Assembly: GCA_036653075.1 (NCBI GenBank)
Contig: JAVVUQ010000065.1
Coordinates: forward strand, 1 to 9,018
From: JAVVUQ01 sp036653075
GTDB lineage: Bacteria > Bacillota > Clostridia > Christensenellales > CAG-314
Length of the DNA: 9,018 nucleotides
Direction: 5' to 3'
This document shows, piece by piece, positions 1-6,667 of the stretch. The notes beneath the pieces were generated by a model that worked only from the letters and a program-made list of their open reading frames with translations, was not told where the DNA came from and did not search any database. Both the position numbers and the translations under genes were made by a program. How positions within the stretch are numbered: the stretch's first letter is position 1; each line of letters begins with the position of its first letter.

Positions 1-197
1 TTTATATTTGCTTATAAATTAAAGTGAATTAGAAAATTTGTTTTATATTTGCTAATAAAATTGAATATGAAAGTATGTTTTATATTTGCTTATAAATTAA
101 AGTGAATTAGAAAATTTGTTTTATATTTGCAAATAAAATTGAATCTAAAAGTTTGTTTTATATTTGCTAATAAATTAAAGTGAATTGGAAAGTTAGT
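1..197. repeat. Alternating 41/37-bp tandem repeat (78-bp higher-order unit)
   Basis: Five units start with TTTATATTTGC at 1, 42, 79, 120 and 157, so unit lengths alternate 41, 37, 41, 37. The 41-bp units at 1-41 and 79-119 are identical. The 37-bp units at 42-78 and 120-156 differ at a few bases, and the fifth unit (157-197) is a diverged 41-type. The true repeat is therefore a 78-bp dimer. It starts at base 1, so it probably continues upstream of the window. An open frame across it on the minus strand is only repeat translation and was not called as a gene. Confidence 0.85.
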
Positions 198-325
198 CAT
201 TTGATTTTGGCTTTTTTTCCTCTTTAAACATTTCTTTGTATGTTTAATAATGAAATAATAATCCGTAATGTATGGATTCAATAGAACAAATGTATGTTAT
301 AATGTAAATAGTTTCAAAAACTAAT

Positions 326-358
326 AAAAATTCAAAAAAGTATAAATTTGAATTTTTT
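326..358 (+). terminator. AT-rich hairpin, weak terminator candidate
   Basis: An 11-bp perfect stem pairs 326-336 (AAAAATTCAAA) with 347-357 (TTTGAATTTTT) around a 10-nt loop. It has only one G-C pair and the T tract is mostly inside the stem. It may be a weak terminator for something upstream of the window, or chance in AT-rich DNA. Confidence 0.25.
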
Positions 359-412
359 AAAATTTTAACAATATCAATGTTTTTATTTTAGAATTAAATA
401 TAAATCGCATAT

Positions 413-440
413 TTGATATTTTGAAAAATGTCTATATTAT
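413..440 (+). promoter_or_regulatory. Candidate promoter for the small membrane protein
   Basis: TTGATA (413-418) lies 16 nt before TATTAT (435-440), 32 nt ahead of the start codon at 472. In DNA this AT-rich such matches are common, so this is only a candidate. Confidence 0.3.
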
Positions 441-471
441 ACTTATTTATAATTATTAAAGGAGTTTATCT

Positions 472-726
472 ATGGAAATAACAACTATTATAGCAGCAAT
501 TGCTCTACCATTTAGTATAATCGCAAGTATTACTGGGTTTATTGGATTTAAGGCTGGTGAAAAAAATAAATCTGCAAAAGAAAACCGAGAAATCGGAGCA
601 ATGACTGCTGATTTGCAATATATTAAAAAAACTATCGATAACATCGCTTCAATGCAATGCGAAACAGCTTCTACAATTATTTCGTTGAGCGAGCGTGTCG
701 CTCGTATTGAAGGGTTCCGTAATTAA
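472..726 (+). CDS. Small membrane protein with coiled coil (holin-accessory-like)
   Basis: An 84-aa protein. Residues 4-26 form one hydrophobic membrane segment, followed by a short basic/acidic linker (about 27-40). Residues 41-80 are a helical stretch with heptad-like spacing of hydrophobic residues, likely a coiled coil facing the cytoplasm. The start at 472 is supported by AAAGGAG at 458-464 with 7-nt spacing. An N-terminal membrane anchor plus coiled coil under 100 aa is the plan of small phage proteins encoded beside holins and lysins (BhlA/UviB-like) in Firmicutes. This assignment rests on architecture, not on a diagnostic motif. No lysin, holin or other phage gene is adjacent, so it may be a prophage relic or a domesticated gene. 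Its 3' end contains a 6-bp GC hairpin (690-704) within the coding sequence. Confidence 0.65.
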   Translation: MEITTIIAAIALPFSIIASITGFIGFKAGEKNKSAKENREIGAMTADLQYIKKTIDNIASMQCETASTIISLSERVARIEGFRN

Positions 727-1290
727 ATCAAATATCTATGTTGACGTACCTAATTATAAATATTTTAACAAATTTATATACGTTTGTTTATAATAATTTA
801 ATTTACATTTACAATAAATTAATGATAATATTTATATCTACAAAACATATTTTTAATTACAAAATGAATTTATAATTACAAATTAAATTTGCATTTGCAA
901 AAAATCTATAATAATTTTTATAATTACAAATAATACTAATATTATTAATATTTACAAAACATATTTATATCTTCAAAACATATTTATAATTAACAATTAA
1001 ATTTGCATTTACAAAAAATGCTTATTATATTTGTTATTAGAAATCGATTAAAATAATTGAAATTACTCATTTTTTATATTTATTATTTCAACTTAATTAA
1101 GGTTGAATTACGTAATTAAATACTTTATACAATTTAATATTTATAATTGAAAATATCTGTTTAAAATATATTTTAATGAAAGTTATTTGTGTACGCTATG
1201 ATTCTAATTTTTTTATAAACACATTTGGACACTATTTATATGCGCATTTGAACACTATCTATAATCGTTATAATTATATTATATAATTGC
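727..1290. other. Gene-free AT-rich intergenic region
   Basis: No supportable coding frame or RNA gene. It holds two diverged copies of a TATTTATATC-t-CAAAACATATTT block (829-852 and 962-985), each followed by a copy of AATTAAATTTGCATTT (about 881-896 and 995-1010), so it seems to have grown by segmental duplication. TTTGCATTTGCAAA at 888-901 is a small inverted repeat. No clear terminator follows the gene ending at 726. Confidence 0.6.
1222..1263. repeat. Pair of 19-bp direct repeats, 23 bp apart
   Basis: CATTTGGACACTATTTATA (1222-1240) recurs as CATTTGAACACTATCTATA (1245-1263), 17 of 19 bases identical, start-to-start distance 23 bp (about two helical turns). It lies beyond the 3' end of the GNAT gene. 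It could be a paired protein-binding site or a simple duplication; nothing here decides. Confidence 0.5.
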
Positions 1291-1342
1291 AATAAAAAAG
1301 TCTTGTATATTATTCTAATTAGAATCAAAATGCAAGACTTTT
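1290..1342 (-). terminator. Intrinsic terminator of the GNAT gene
   Basis: On the minus strand AAAAGTCTTG (1342-1333) pairs with CAAGACTTTT (1305-1296), and the U tract continues to about 1294. The long loop contains a perfect 14-bp palindrome, ATTCTAATTAGAAT (1312-1325), that forms an inner hairpin. It begins about 6 nt after the GNAT stop codon. The structure is also paired on the plus strand, but lacks a U tract there beyond the stem. Confidence 0.7.
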
Positions 1343-1347
1343 AATAA

Positions 1348-1812
1348 TTATGCTTGTTGTTTTTTAAATGATTTTGACATTACTTCAAAACCATCGTCGT
1401 CAAATCCTAATTTCTTATAGAGTTGTTTTGCGATTGTATTTGTTGTAACTACTTCTAAGGTGATTGAAACAGCTTTATTTTTAAATTCAGTTTCAATCCA
1501 TTCCAATAATTTCTGTCCGTAACCTTTATGGCGGACTGCTGGGTCAACAAACAATTCGTCTAAGACAATCACATTGCCCCCGTCTTCATTGCACCAATAT
1601 GATGTTATCAGTGTATAACCTACTGCTTCATTTGTGTCTTTGTCAATTAGTAAGTATCCCCACAAATTTTCGTGGTGTGACACTAAATATGAAAACGTCT
1701 TTTCCGTTATCTCTGCGCTGTACTCTCGCGCCGTCGCTCCAGAATTATAGAAGCTTTCGCATAGTCTAAAAAATACTTCTTTGTCTGTGGTTTCTATAGA
1801 TCGAACCAGCAT
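1348..1812 (-). CDS. GNAT-family N-acetyltransferase
   Basis: A 154-aa protein of normal size for a single GNAT domain, expected to transfer an acetyl group from acetyl-CoA to an amine. Motif A is clear: the strand D85-E-L-F-V-D followed by the pyrophosphate-binding R94-H-K-G97-Y-G99 and its helix. Motif B follows with L119-E-V-V..N125-x-x-A-x-x-L-Y-x-K-L-G-F137, typical of the family. No residue points to a substrate, so tRNA/ribosomal-protein, drug or small-amine acetylation cannot be separated. The ATG at 1812 has AAGGAGA at about 1835-1829, some 16 nt away, which is long; no better in-frame ATG/GTG/TTG start lies closer. It is a single-gene unit with its own promoter and terminator, divergent from the transporter gene at 2094. 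Confidence 0.9.
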   Translation of the reverse strand: MLVRSIETTDKEVFFRLCESFYNSGATAREYSAEITEKTFSYLVSHHENLWGYLLIDKDTNEAVGYTLITSYWCNEDGGNVIVLDELFVDPAVRHKGYGQKLLEWIETEFKNKAVSITLEVVTTNTIAKQLYKKLGFDDDGFEVMSKSFKKQQA

Positions 1813-1884
1813 AAAAATATAAAATGTTTCTCCTTAATATTTATTTTATAGCATCTTTGCTCTATTTATTCTTTTAACACGTGT

Positions 1885-1913
1885 ATTATATAACATACTC
1901 GTCCATTTTGCAA
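1885..1913 (-). promoter_or_regulatory. Promoter of the GNAT gene
   Basis: Read on the minus strand: TTGCAA (1913-1908), 17-nt spacer, perfect TATAAT (1890-1885), giving a start near 1878 and a leader of about 66 nt. An 8-bp palindrome ACACGTGT (1877-1884) sits directly at the expected start site and could be an operator, though this is speculative. Confidence 0.6.
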
Positions 1914-2093
1914 GCAACTAAACATATTGTTTTAATATTTATTTAATGTTGCAAATGCAACAGCGCACTATCTAATTATAGTATATAATAACAACGTAAT
2001 CAATTAAATATGTAGGTATGTTGCGGATTTATTAGTAAAATATTAATTTATTTTGTTACATAAGCATTACAATTGAAACATATGGAGGTTTAT

Positions 2094-2666
2094 ATGAATA
2101 AAACTGTAAAATTTATAGCGCGTACTGCCATTATGATAGCGCTTGTAACACTTCTTCAATGGCTTGGTCAAGTAATTGGTAAAGCGGTGCCAGTAATTGG
2201 TCCAACTTTAATCACGGGTAGTTTTGTCAACGCTATCTTAGTATTATCAGTGATATTTTGTGGCGTTTGGGGTGGTGTGATTGTCGGCTGTTTAACTCCT
2301 GTTATGGCGCTTGTTATTGGTCAAATGGGATTTCCCGTTCTTATTCCTTTTATTGCTTTAGGAAATGCCGTTTTATGCGTAGTTTTGTTTTTAATTATGA
2401 AATTATTCAAAGTAGAGAATGATACGATTTTATCAAAACGCACAATTGCGTTAGGCGTAGGCATTGCTGGCGGCGCTGTAATTAAATTTTTGTATATGTA
2501 CTTAATTTTAGCGTTATTGATTCTTCCTTTACTTGGAATTCCACCAAAAGCGCAAACGTTATTGCAAGCGAATTTTGGAGTAATGCAACTTATTACAGCA
2601 TTATTAGGCGGCGTAATCGCTGTCGGCGTATTTTTACCTTTGCGTAAAGCTGTAAAACCATTATAA
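2094..2666 (+). CDS. Membrane protein, probable ECF-transporter S component
   Basis: A 190-aa, very hydrophobic protein with about five or six membrane segments (roughly 8-28, 45-73, 80-104, 117-146 and 165-184) and a basic C-terminus. Size, segment layout and the G/A/P-rich helices fit the substrate-binding S component of energy-coupling-factor vitamin/metal uptake transporters; this is judged from overall character, as no diagnostic substrate motif was seen. The start is ATG 2094, with GGAGG at 2084-2088 and 5-nt spacing; an in-frame TTG at 2073 has no ribosome site. No EcfA, EcfA' or EcfT gene is present, so it would use a shared ECF module elsewhere (group II arrangement). No riboswitch was recognised in its leader, so the substrate is unknown. 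Confidence 0.7.
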   Translation: MNKTVKFIARTAIMIALVTLLQWLGQVIGKAVPVIGPTLITGSFVNAILVLSVIFCGVWGGVIVGCLTPVMALVIGQMGFPVLIPFIALGNAVLCVVLFLIMKLFKVENDTILSKRTIALGVGIAGGAVIKFLYMYLILALLILPLLGIPPKAQTLLQANFGVMQLITALLGGVIAVGVFLPLRKAVKPL

Positions 2667-2716
2667 TGATTTCAATCTTGAATTACATCATTTAGATATA
2701 TCAATTTATAATATTA

Positions 2717-2816
2717 NNNNNNNNNNNNNNNNNNNNNNNNNNNNNNNNNNNNNNNNNNNNNNNNNNNNNNNNNNNNNNNNNNNNNNNNNNNNNNNNNNNN
2801 NNNNNNNNNNNNNNNN
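2717..2816. other. Assembly gap (100 Ns)
   Basis: Exactly 100 N bases, the conventional placeholder for a scaffold gap of unknown length. Distances across it, and the relation of the gene ending at 2666 to the terminator at 2895, are therefore uncertain. The right flank is repetitive (GTAATTCATAAT at 2827 and 2863, 36 bp apart). Confidence 0.98.
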
Positions 2817-2826
2817 TATTTAAATA

Positions 2827-2874
2827 GTAATTCATAATATTATCATATATATTATTTGAATTGTAATTCATAAT
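2827..2874. repeat. 36-bp-spaced direct repeat beside the gap
   Basis: GTAATTCATAAT occurs at 2827-2838 and 2863-2874, each followed by a TTATCAT variant. The 18 bases at 2821-2838 match 16 of 18 positions of a unit of the array at 6269-6520, and the spacing of 36 is twice 18. Confidence 0.5.
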
Positions 2875-2894
2875 TTATCATTTATAATTAATAC

Positions 2895-2928
2895 AAAAAT
2901 CCCAACTTATACAAATTGGGATTTTTTT
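2895..2928. terminator. Bidirectional intrinsic terminator
   Basis: An 11-bp stem pairs AAAAATCCCAA (2895-2905) with TTGGGATTTTT (2916-2926) around a 10-nt loop. On the plus strand it is followed by further Ts (to 2928, then TATTTTTATT); on the minus strand the stem itself ends in five Ts. It can end the exporter operon (stop at 3047, about 120 nt upstream on that strand) and any plus-strand transcript emerging from the gap. Confidence 0.8.
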
Positions 2929-3046
2929 ATTTTTATTATATTGCCGAGTCAATGATAAAATATATTAATAATTTAAAATATATAAATAATTTATGTTTAG
3001 CAGTTATATAGCTTATAATTATTAAACAGTTTTAATTTTTGAATGT

Positions 3047-4201
3047 TTAATGACCAAACAAAATGCTTTCTTTTTTAAATAGTTTGGATAAAAATAGGCA
3101 AACCGATATAAAAAATACGAAAGAAGATAGGAAAGTGATTATCAAATTGAGTGGAGAGATATCAAAGCTTAAAACGGTTTTAAGTGAAATTGTGCAATTA
3201 TAAATAGGAATTAAATAAAAGTACCAAGCAGATGGTGTGTCGATGTATGATGGTACGATAGCTGCGAGCATTCCTAAAAGGTAGATAGGCATAGACAATG
3301 AGTTTGCCTCTTTAACAGTTTTGGCTACGGCGCTGGCTATTGAAAAGAGTGAAACTGAGGTAAGGGCTACGGTTAAGATTAATAGCAGCAGCAGCGCATA
3401 CTCTGTAAAGCCATAAGAAAGGTGGCCTGCGCCGCCTAAAATGGAAGATAAACTATTAAGTGAAAAAGCCATTCCGATAAACGTACTAAGAGCAACGAGC
3501 AAAGTAATAATGCTATTTGAAAATACTTTTGCAAAGATAATATCCGTACGTTTAATTGGCGCCATCATTAAAGTTGCTAAAGTGCCTCGTTCTTTTTCGC
3601 CCGCAATTGTTTCGGCGCTAAAGCCCATAGCGTTTGCAAAGAGCGTAATTACGAGCATCATCGGTAGGACGATAGAAATCAATGAAGTAAACATTCTATT
3701 TCCGTCGGCAAGTTCGGTAAAAGTGTTATTGTATTTTTCAATATCGCCAAATTCGGTGTTCCAAGCGGTTTTTTGATAAATTTCCAAAATAGCGTTAAGA
3801 CGATTAATTGCGACGGGTGAGTTTTTTTCAAACGAATCGCCATAGCTATTGAGAATAATTTTTCCGTTAGACGACTCGATAAATTCAACGACTAAGTCGG
3901 TTGAGCCAGATTTAATTAAAGCTTTTATTTCATCTTTGGACAATTGTTTTTCTGATTGTGTGAATTTTACAACCTCGACAGCGTCGATAAAAGGTTTTAA
4001 ATCAGCGGGTTGTTGTCCGATATAGGTGATTTGTGAAACGTGGTTTTGTTTATCGGTCATAGAATTATTTTCCATAGCTCCGATAGCGCTATAAACTAAA
4101 AATATAACGAGCGCAGGCATAATAAAAGTAGAAAAAATCATACGTTTGCTTTTAAAAATTTTATCCAATTCTTTTTTTAAAATTTTAAAGATATTACTCA
4201 T
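3047..4201 (-). CDS. natB: ABC-2 type exporter permease, NatB-like
   Basis: A 384-aa protein, close to the length of NatB of Bacillus. A basic N-terminal amphipathic stretch (1-20) precedes TM1 (about 21-41). A large extracytoplasmic domain (about 42-170) follows, then five more membrane segments (about 172-196, 226-247, 267-294, 301-320, 350-373). Just after TM2 lies the conserved cytoplasmic G201-E-K-E-R-G-T-L motif that couples to the ATPase in this family. It is expected to form the membrane part of a Na+ (or drug/peptide) efflux pump with the product of the overlapping gene upstream. Its ATG overlaps the ATPase stop in ATGAGTAA (8 nt), indicating translational coupling, with AGGAGA about 10 nt before the start. 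NatB-like is a family-level call; the substrate is not proven. Confidence 0.85.
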   Translation of the reverse strand: MSNIFKILKKELDKIFKSKRMIFSTFIMPALVIFLVYSAIGAMENNSMTDKQNHVSQITYIGQQPADLKPFIDAVEVVKFTQSEKQLSKDEIKALIKSGSTDLVVEFIESSNGKIILNSYGDSFEKNSPVAINRLNAILEIYQKTAWNTEFGDIEKYNNTFTELADGNRMFTSLISIVLPMMLVITLFANAMGFSAETIAGEKERGTLATLMMAPIKRTDIIFAKVFSNSIITLLVALSTFIGMAFSLNSLSSILGGAGHLSYGFTEYALLLLLILTVALTSVSLFSIASAVAKTVKEANSLSMPIYLLGMLAAIVPSYIDTPSAWYFYLIPIYNCTISLKTVLSFDISPLNLIITFLSSFVFFISVCLFLSKLFKKESILFGH

Positions 4202-4985
4202 TAGACGCGCTCTCCTTATTGTAATTTGTTAATAAATTGAAAAACATATCTTCGAGGTCGAGAGATTGTGATTGTTGCAATAGTGCCTCGGTAGTGTCGC
4301 AAAGAAGCATTTTTCCGTCATAAATTACGCCAATTCTATCGCATAATTTTTGGGCGAGGGACATAATATGCGTGCTAATCAAAATAGTTTTGCCTTTATT
4401 TTTTAATTCTTTTAAATATTCAGTAACAGCTCGAGCAGTAACTACATCTAATCCGTTAGTTGGTTCGTCAAATACGATAATAGAAGGGTTATGCACAAGC
4501 GAAATAACAATAGAAAGTTTCTGTTTCATTCCTTGCGAAAGGTCGCCAATTTTAACTTCGGCAAATTTATCAATTCCGAATCTATCGAACAATTCTTTTT
4601 TGCGTTCATTTTTTACATCGGCAGAAATATTATATAACCCTGAAAAGAAATCGTAAATATAATTCGGCGTAAAGTTTTGTTCTAATTTCAATTCGCCAGT
4701 CAAAAAAGCCATTTTCCGTTTAATTGAAATGTCATTATTCACGTCTTCTCCATCAATAAGCACTTGTCCGCTATCGGCTTTTATAAGCGTTGCAATAATT
4801 CGCATTGTAGTAGTCTTTCCCGCTCCATTAGGCCCTAACAATCCGAATATTTCGCCTGGATAAGCGCAAAAACTCAAATTGCTTACTGCGACTTTTTTAT
4901 TATCCGAAGTATTATCAATTTTCATTTGCTTACGTGACAACTTAAATGTTTTAGTAATATTATTAACTTCAATTGATTTATTCAT
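4194..4985 (-). CDS. natA: ABC exporter ATP-binding protein, NatA-like
   Basis: A 263-aa ATPase that powers the permease encoded next. Walker A is G51-P-N-G-A-G-K-T58, signature L149-S-Q-G-M153 (the LSxGM form usual in ABC-2 exporters), Walker B I169-I-V-F-D-E174, D-loop G-L-D180 and switch H206. The Q-loop region reads F94-L-T-G-E98, as in NatA-type ATPases, instead of carrying the usual Gln. An insertion of charged residues (about 18-32) between the first two strands is typical for this subgroup. ATG 4985 was chosen because AGGAGA (5001-4996) precedes it with 10-nt spacing; the in-frame TTG at 5018 lies upstream of that site. All catalytic motifs are intact. The role is probably efflux of Na+ or a toxic compound; the exact substrate is inference. 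Confidence 0.9.
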   Translation of the reverse strand: MNKSIEVNNITKTFKLSRKQMKIDNTSDNKKVAVSNLSFCAYPGEIFGLLGPNGAGKTTTMRIIATLIKADSGQVLIDGEDVNNDISIKRKMAFLTGELKLEQNFTPNYIYDFFSGLYNISADVKNERKKELFDRFGIDKFAEVKIGDLSQGMKQKLSIVISLVHNPSIIVFDEPTNGLDVVTARAVTEYLKELKNKGKTILISTHIMSLAQKLCDRIGVIYDGKMLLCDTTEALLQQSQSLDLEDMFFNLLTNYNKESASNE

Positions 4986-5000
4986 AAATTCAATATCTCC

Positions 5001-5053
5001 TATGCGATAAATTGTCAATTACTATGCAATATATGCGAAAATGTCTATATGCG
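5001..5053. promoter_or_regulatory. Cluster of TATGCR motifs in the natAB leader
   Basis: TATGCG or TATGCA occurs at 5001-5006, 5023-5028, 5032-5037 and 5048-5053 in the same orientation, with an inverted copy (CGCATA, 5093-5098) inside the promoter spacer. This could be a regulator-binding cluster, but the motif is short and no regulator gene is nearby. Confidence 0.3.
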
Positions 5054-5085
5054 GCAAGGTAAAATTACAATTTAACGTGTTTTTA

Positions 5086-5114
5086 AGTATAACGCATAAT
5101 ATATGTATTGTCAA
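5086..5114 (-). promoter_or_regulatory. Promoter of the natAB operon
   Basis: Minus strand: perfect TTGACA (5114-5109), 17-nt spacer, TATACT (5091-5086), giving a start near 5079 and a leader of about 94 nt before the ATG at 4985. Confidence 0.75.
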
Positions 5115-5182
5115 GAATTTATTTATAATAGCATCATACATTGAAATAACAAAAATTATTCAATAGTATTTCAATAATTATA

Positions 5183-5211
5183 TAGACAAATTCATTTTTA
5201 TATTATATAAT
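5183..5211 (+). promoter_or_regulatory. Promoter of the aldose 1-epimerase gene
   Basis: TAGACA (5183-5188), 17-nt spacer, perfect TATAAT (5206-5211). The start would lie near 5218, about 50 nt before the ATG at 5268. It is divergent from the natAB promoter, with the two -35 elements about 70 bp apart. Confidence 0.65.
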
Positions 5212-5267
5212 AGCTATTATATTGATATAATAATCGTGCATAAATGTACAATAAGGATACAAATACA

Positions 5268-6272
5268 ATGATTAAAAAAGAATTTTTTGGAATCAGCAAA
5301 GAAGGCAAAGAAATATTTAAATATATAATTAAAAACAATAAATATGAAGTTTGTATTTTAGATTATGGAGCGACTGTTTTAAGCTTTAAAATTTTAGATA
5401 AATCAGTTGATATAGCGTTAGGTTACGATAGTTTAATTGAATATGAAGAAAATTCCGCTTTTATGGGCGCAACAATAGGAAGATGCGCTAATAGAATCGA
5501 TAAAGGGAAATTTACACTCAATAATGTCAATTATCAATTATCCGTAAAAGCAGACGAACATTTACACGGCGGAAAAGGTTTTGATAAAAAAGTATGGCAA
5601 ACAGATATTAAAGGCGAAAATATGTTGACAATGCGATACATAAGCTTTAATGGCGAAGAAGGTTATTGCGGTACAGTTGTTGTTATTTGTGCGTTTTTAT
5701 TGGAGGAAAAAGGATTAAAGATTAGCTTTTTTGCTGAAAGCGACTTAGATACAATAGTAAACTTAACAAATCATATTTATTTTAACTTAAAGGGCGAAGG
5801 CAGTATCCTTGACGATTATTTGATGATAAATAGCGATTTGTATATGCCGATAAATGATAAGATTGTTCCAACTGGCGAAATAAAAAGCGTAACAAACACA
5901 CCTTTTGATTTTAGAGAATATAAAAAAATTGGCGATGTTATTAATAATACAGAACTTACCGAAATTGGCGGTTTTGACCATAATTTTATACTTAGCAAAT
6001 GCGGCGCAAATATGTCGCTCGTTGCAAAGGTTAAAAACGAACATAGCGGTATAGAATTAATTATTTCTTCATCGCAACCATCAATGCAATTATACACGGC
6101 AAACAAATTAAATGAAAAAGGAAAGGGCAATCATTTTTATAAAAGCCATAGCGGACTTTGCATAGAACCACAGTTTCCGCCTAACGCAATCAATTTTCCA
6201 TACTTAAAGAGTCCTGTATTAAAAAAAGGCGAAATTTATGAACAATCAATAGAATATAAGATTGTAACGTAA
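5268..6272 (+). CDS. galM: Aldose 1-epimerase (mutarotase)
   Basis: A 334-aa cytoplasmic enzyme, full length for the family, that interconverts alpha and beta anomers of galactose/glucose at the head of the Leloir pathway. Family motifs occur in order: G71-R-C-A-N75-R76, L99-H100-G-G with downstream W110, N165-L-T-N-H169-x-Y-F-N-L174, G235-F-D237-H-N-F, and the catalytic E300-P-Q. H169 and E300 match the general acid and base, and H100 and D237 the sugar-binding residues, of characterised GalM. N306 stands where most members have Asp in the P-D-A motif after the Glu. The start at 5268 is backed by AAGGA (5253-5257) and by where the family domain begins; an in-frame ATG at 5244 lacks a ribosome site. 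No galK, galT or galE is beside it. The stop codon (TAA, then TAG) lies inside the first unit of an 18-bp repeat array. Confidence 0.93.
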   Translation: MIKKEFFGISKEGKEIFKYIIKNNKYEVCILDYGATVLSFKILDKSVDIALGYDSLIEYEENSAFMGATIGRCANRIDKGKFTLNNVNYQLSVKADEHLHGGKGFDKKVWQTDIKGENMLTMRYISFNGEEGYCGTVVVICAFLLEEKGLKISFFAESDLDTIVNLTNHIYFNLKGEGSILDDYLMINSDLYMPINDKIVPTGEIKSVTNTPFDFREYKKIGDVINNTELTEIGGFDHNFILSKCGANMSLVAKVKNEHSGIELIISSSQPSMQLYTANKLNEKGKGNHFYKSHSGLCIEPQFPPNAINFPYLKSPVLKKGEIYEQSIEYKIVT

Positions 6273-6520
6273 TAGTAAATTATAATGTAATAATAAATTA
6301 TAACGTAATAATAAATTATAACGTAATAGTAAATTATAATGTAATAATAAATTATAACGTAATAGTAAACTGTAACGTAATAGTAAACTGTAATTAAATA
6401 GTAAATTGTAACGTAATAGTAAACTGTAATTAAATAGTAAATTGTAATTAAATAGTAAATTATAACGTAATAGTAAATTATAATGTCATAGTAAATTATA
6501 ATATAATAGTAAATTAGAAT
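6269..6520. repeat. Fourteen 18-bp tandem repeats
   Basis: Fourteen consecutive units of exactly 18 bp with no insertion or deletion run from 6269 to 6520. The consensus is GTAATAGTAAATTATAAC, with T/C at position 18. Variation is concentrated at positions 1-3 (GTA or TAA), 7 (G or A), 12-14 (TTA, CTG or TTG) and 18; the last two units are the most diverged. Unit 1 overlaps the epimerase stop codon. Units ending in TATAAT carry -10-like hexamers. A CRISPR array is excluded because there are no spacers. It separates the epimerase gene from the riboswitch transcription unit. Confidence 0.95.
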
Positions 6521-6632
6521 TTATCTTTCATTTGCGATGTGATATGTATTACAGCTCAAAAATGTATGGCGAAATTCGGTAAAATATATCGGAAAAAAAT
6601 GGAAATTATTTTTAAAAAACACATAAAAACAG

Positions 6633-6661
6633 TTGACATACATATTATGTTATGATAAAAT
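6633..6661 (+). promoter_or_regulatory. Strong promoter of the riboswitch leader
   Basis: Consensus TTGACA (6633-6638), 17-nt spacer, TAAAAT (6656-6661) preceded by TG in the extended -10 position (TGATAAAAT). Initiation near 6668 would start the RNA exactly at the 5' strand of P1 of the first aptamer. Confidence 0.85.
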
Positions 6662-6667
6662 GAGTAC

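Noticed and set aside
90..281. Minus-strand open frame of 63 codons
   Set aside because: It is a translation of the 41/37-bp repeat with no ribosome site and biased composition (N, F, K, I).
690..704. Perfect hairpin CGAGCG-TGT-CGCTCG as a terminator
   Set aside because: It lies inside the coding sequence, 22 bp before the stop, and no U tract follows.
2681..2695. Weak inverted repeat TAATGAT/ATCATTTA after the S-component gene as a terminator
   Set aside because: It is short, imperfect and A/T-only, with no T tract after it; the real terminator may lie in the gap or at 2895.
3441..3776. Plus-strand open frame opposite the permease gene, and similar frames at 4372-4656, 5787-6130, 3679-3888, 6724-6927 and 8650-8838
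   Set aside because: All are antisense or alternate-frame shadows of well-supported genes or of the riboswitch leader, without ribosome sites or recognisable domains.
4996..5018. TTG at 5018 as the start of the ATPase gene
   Set aside because: It lies upstream of the AGGAGA site at 5001-4996, which is correctly placed for ATG 4985; the family alignment also begins there.
6269..6394. Open reading frame through the 18-bp repeats (18 bp equals six codons)
   Set aside because: There is no start codon with a ribosome site, it closes at TAA 6395 as units change, and it encodes only a V/I/N/Y repeat.
6269..6520. CRISPR-like array
   Set aside because: Units are contiguous 18-mers with no unique spacers.
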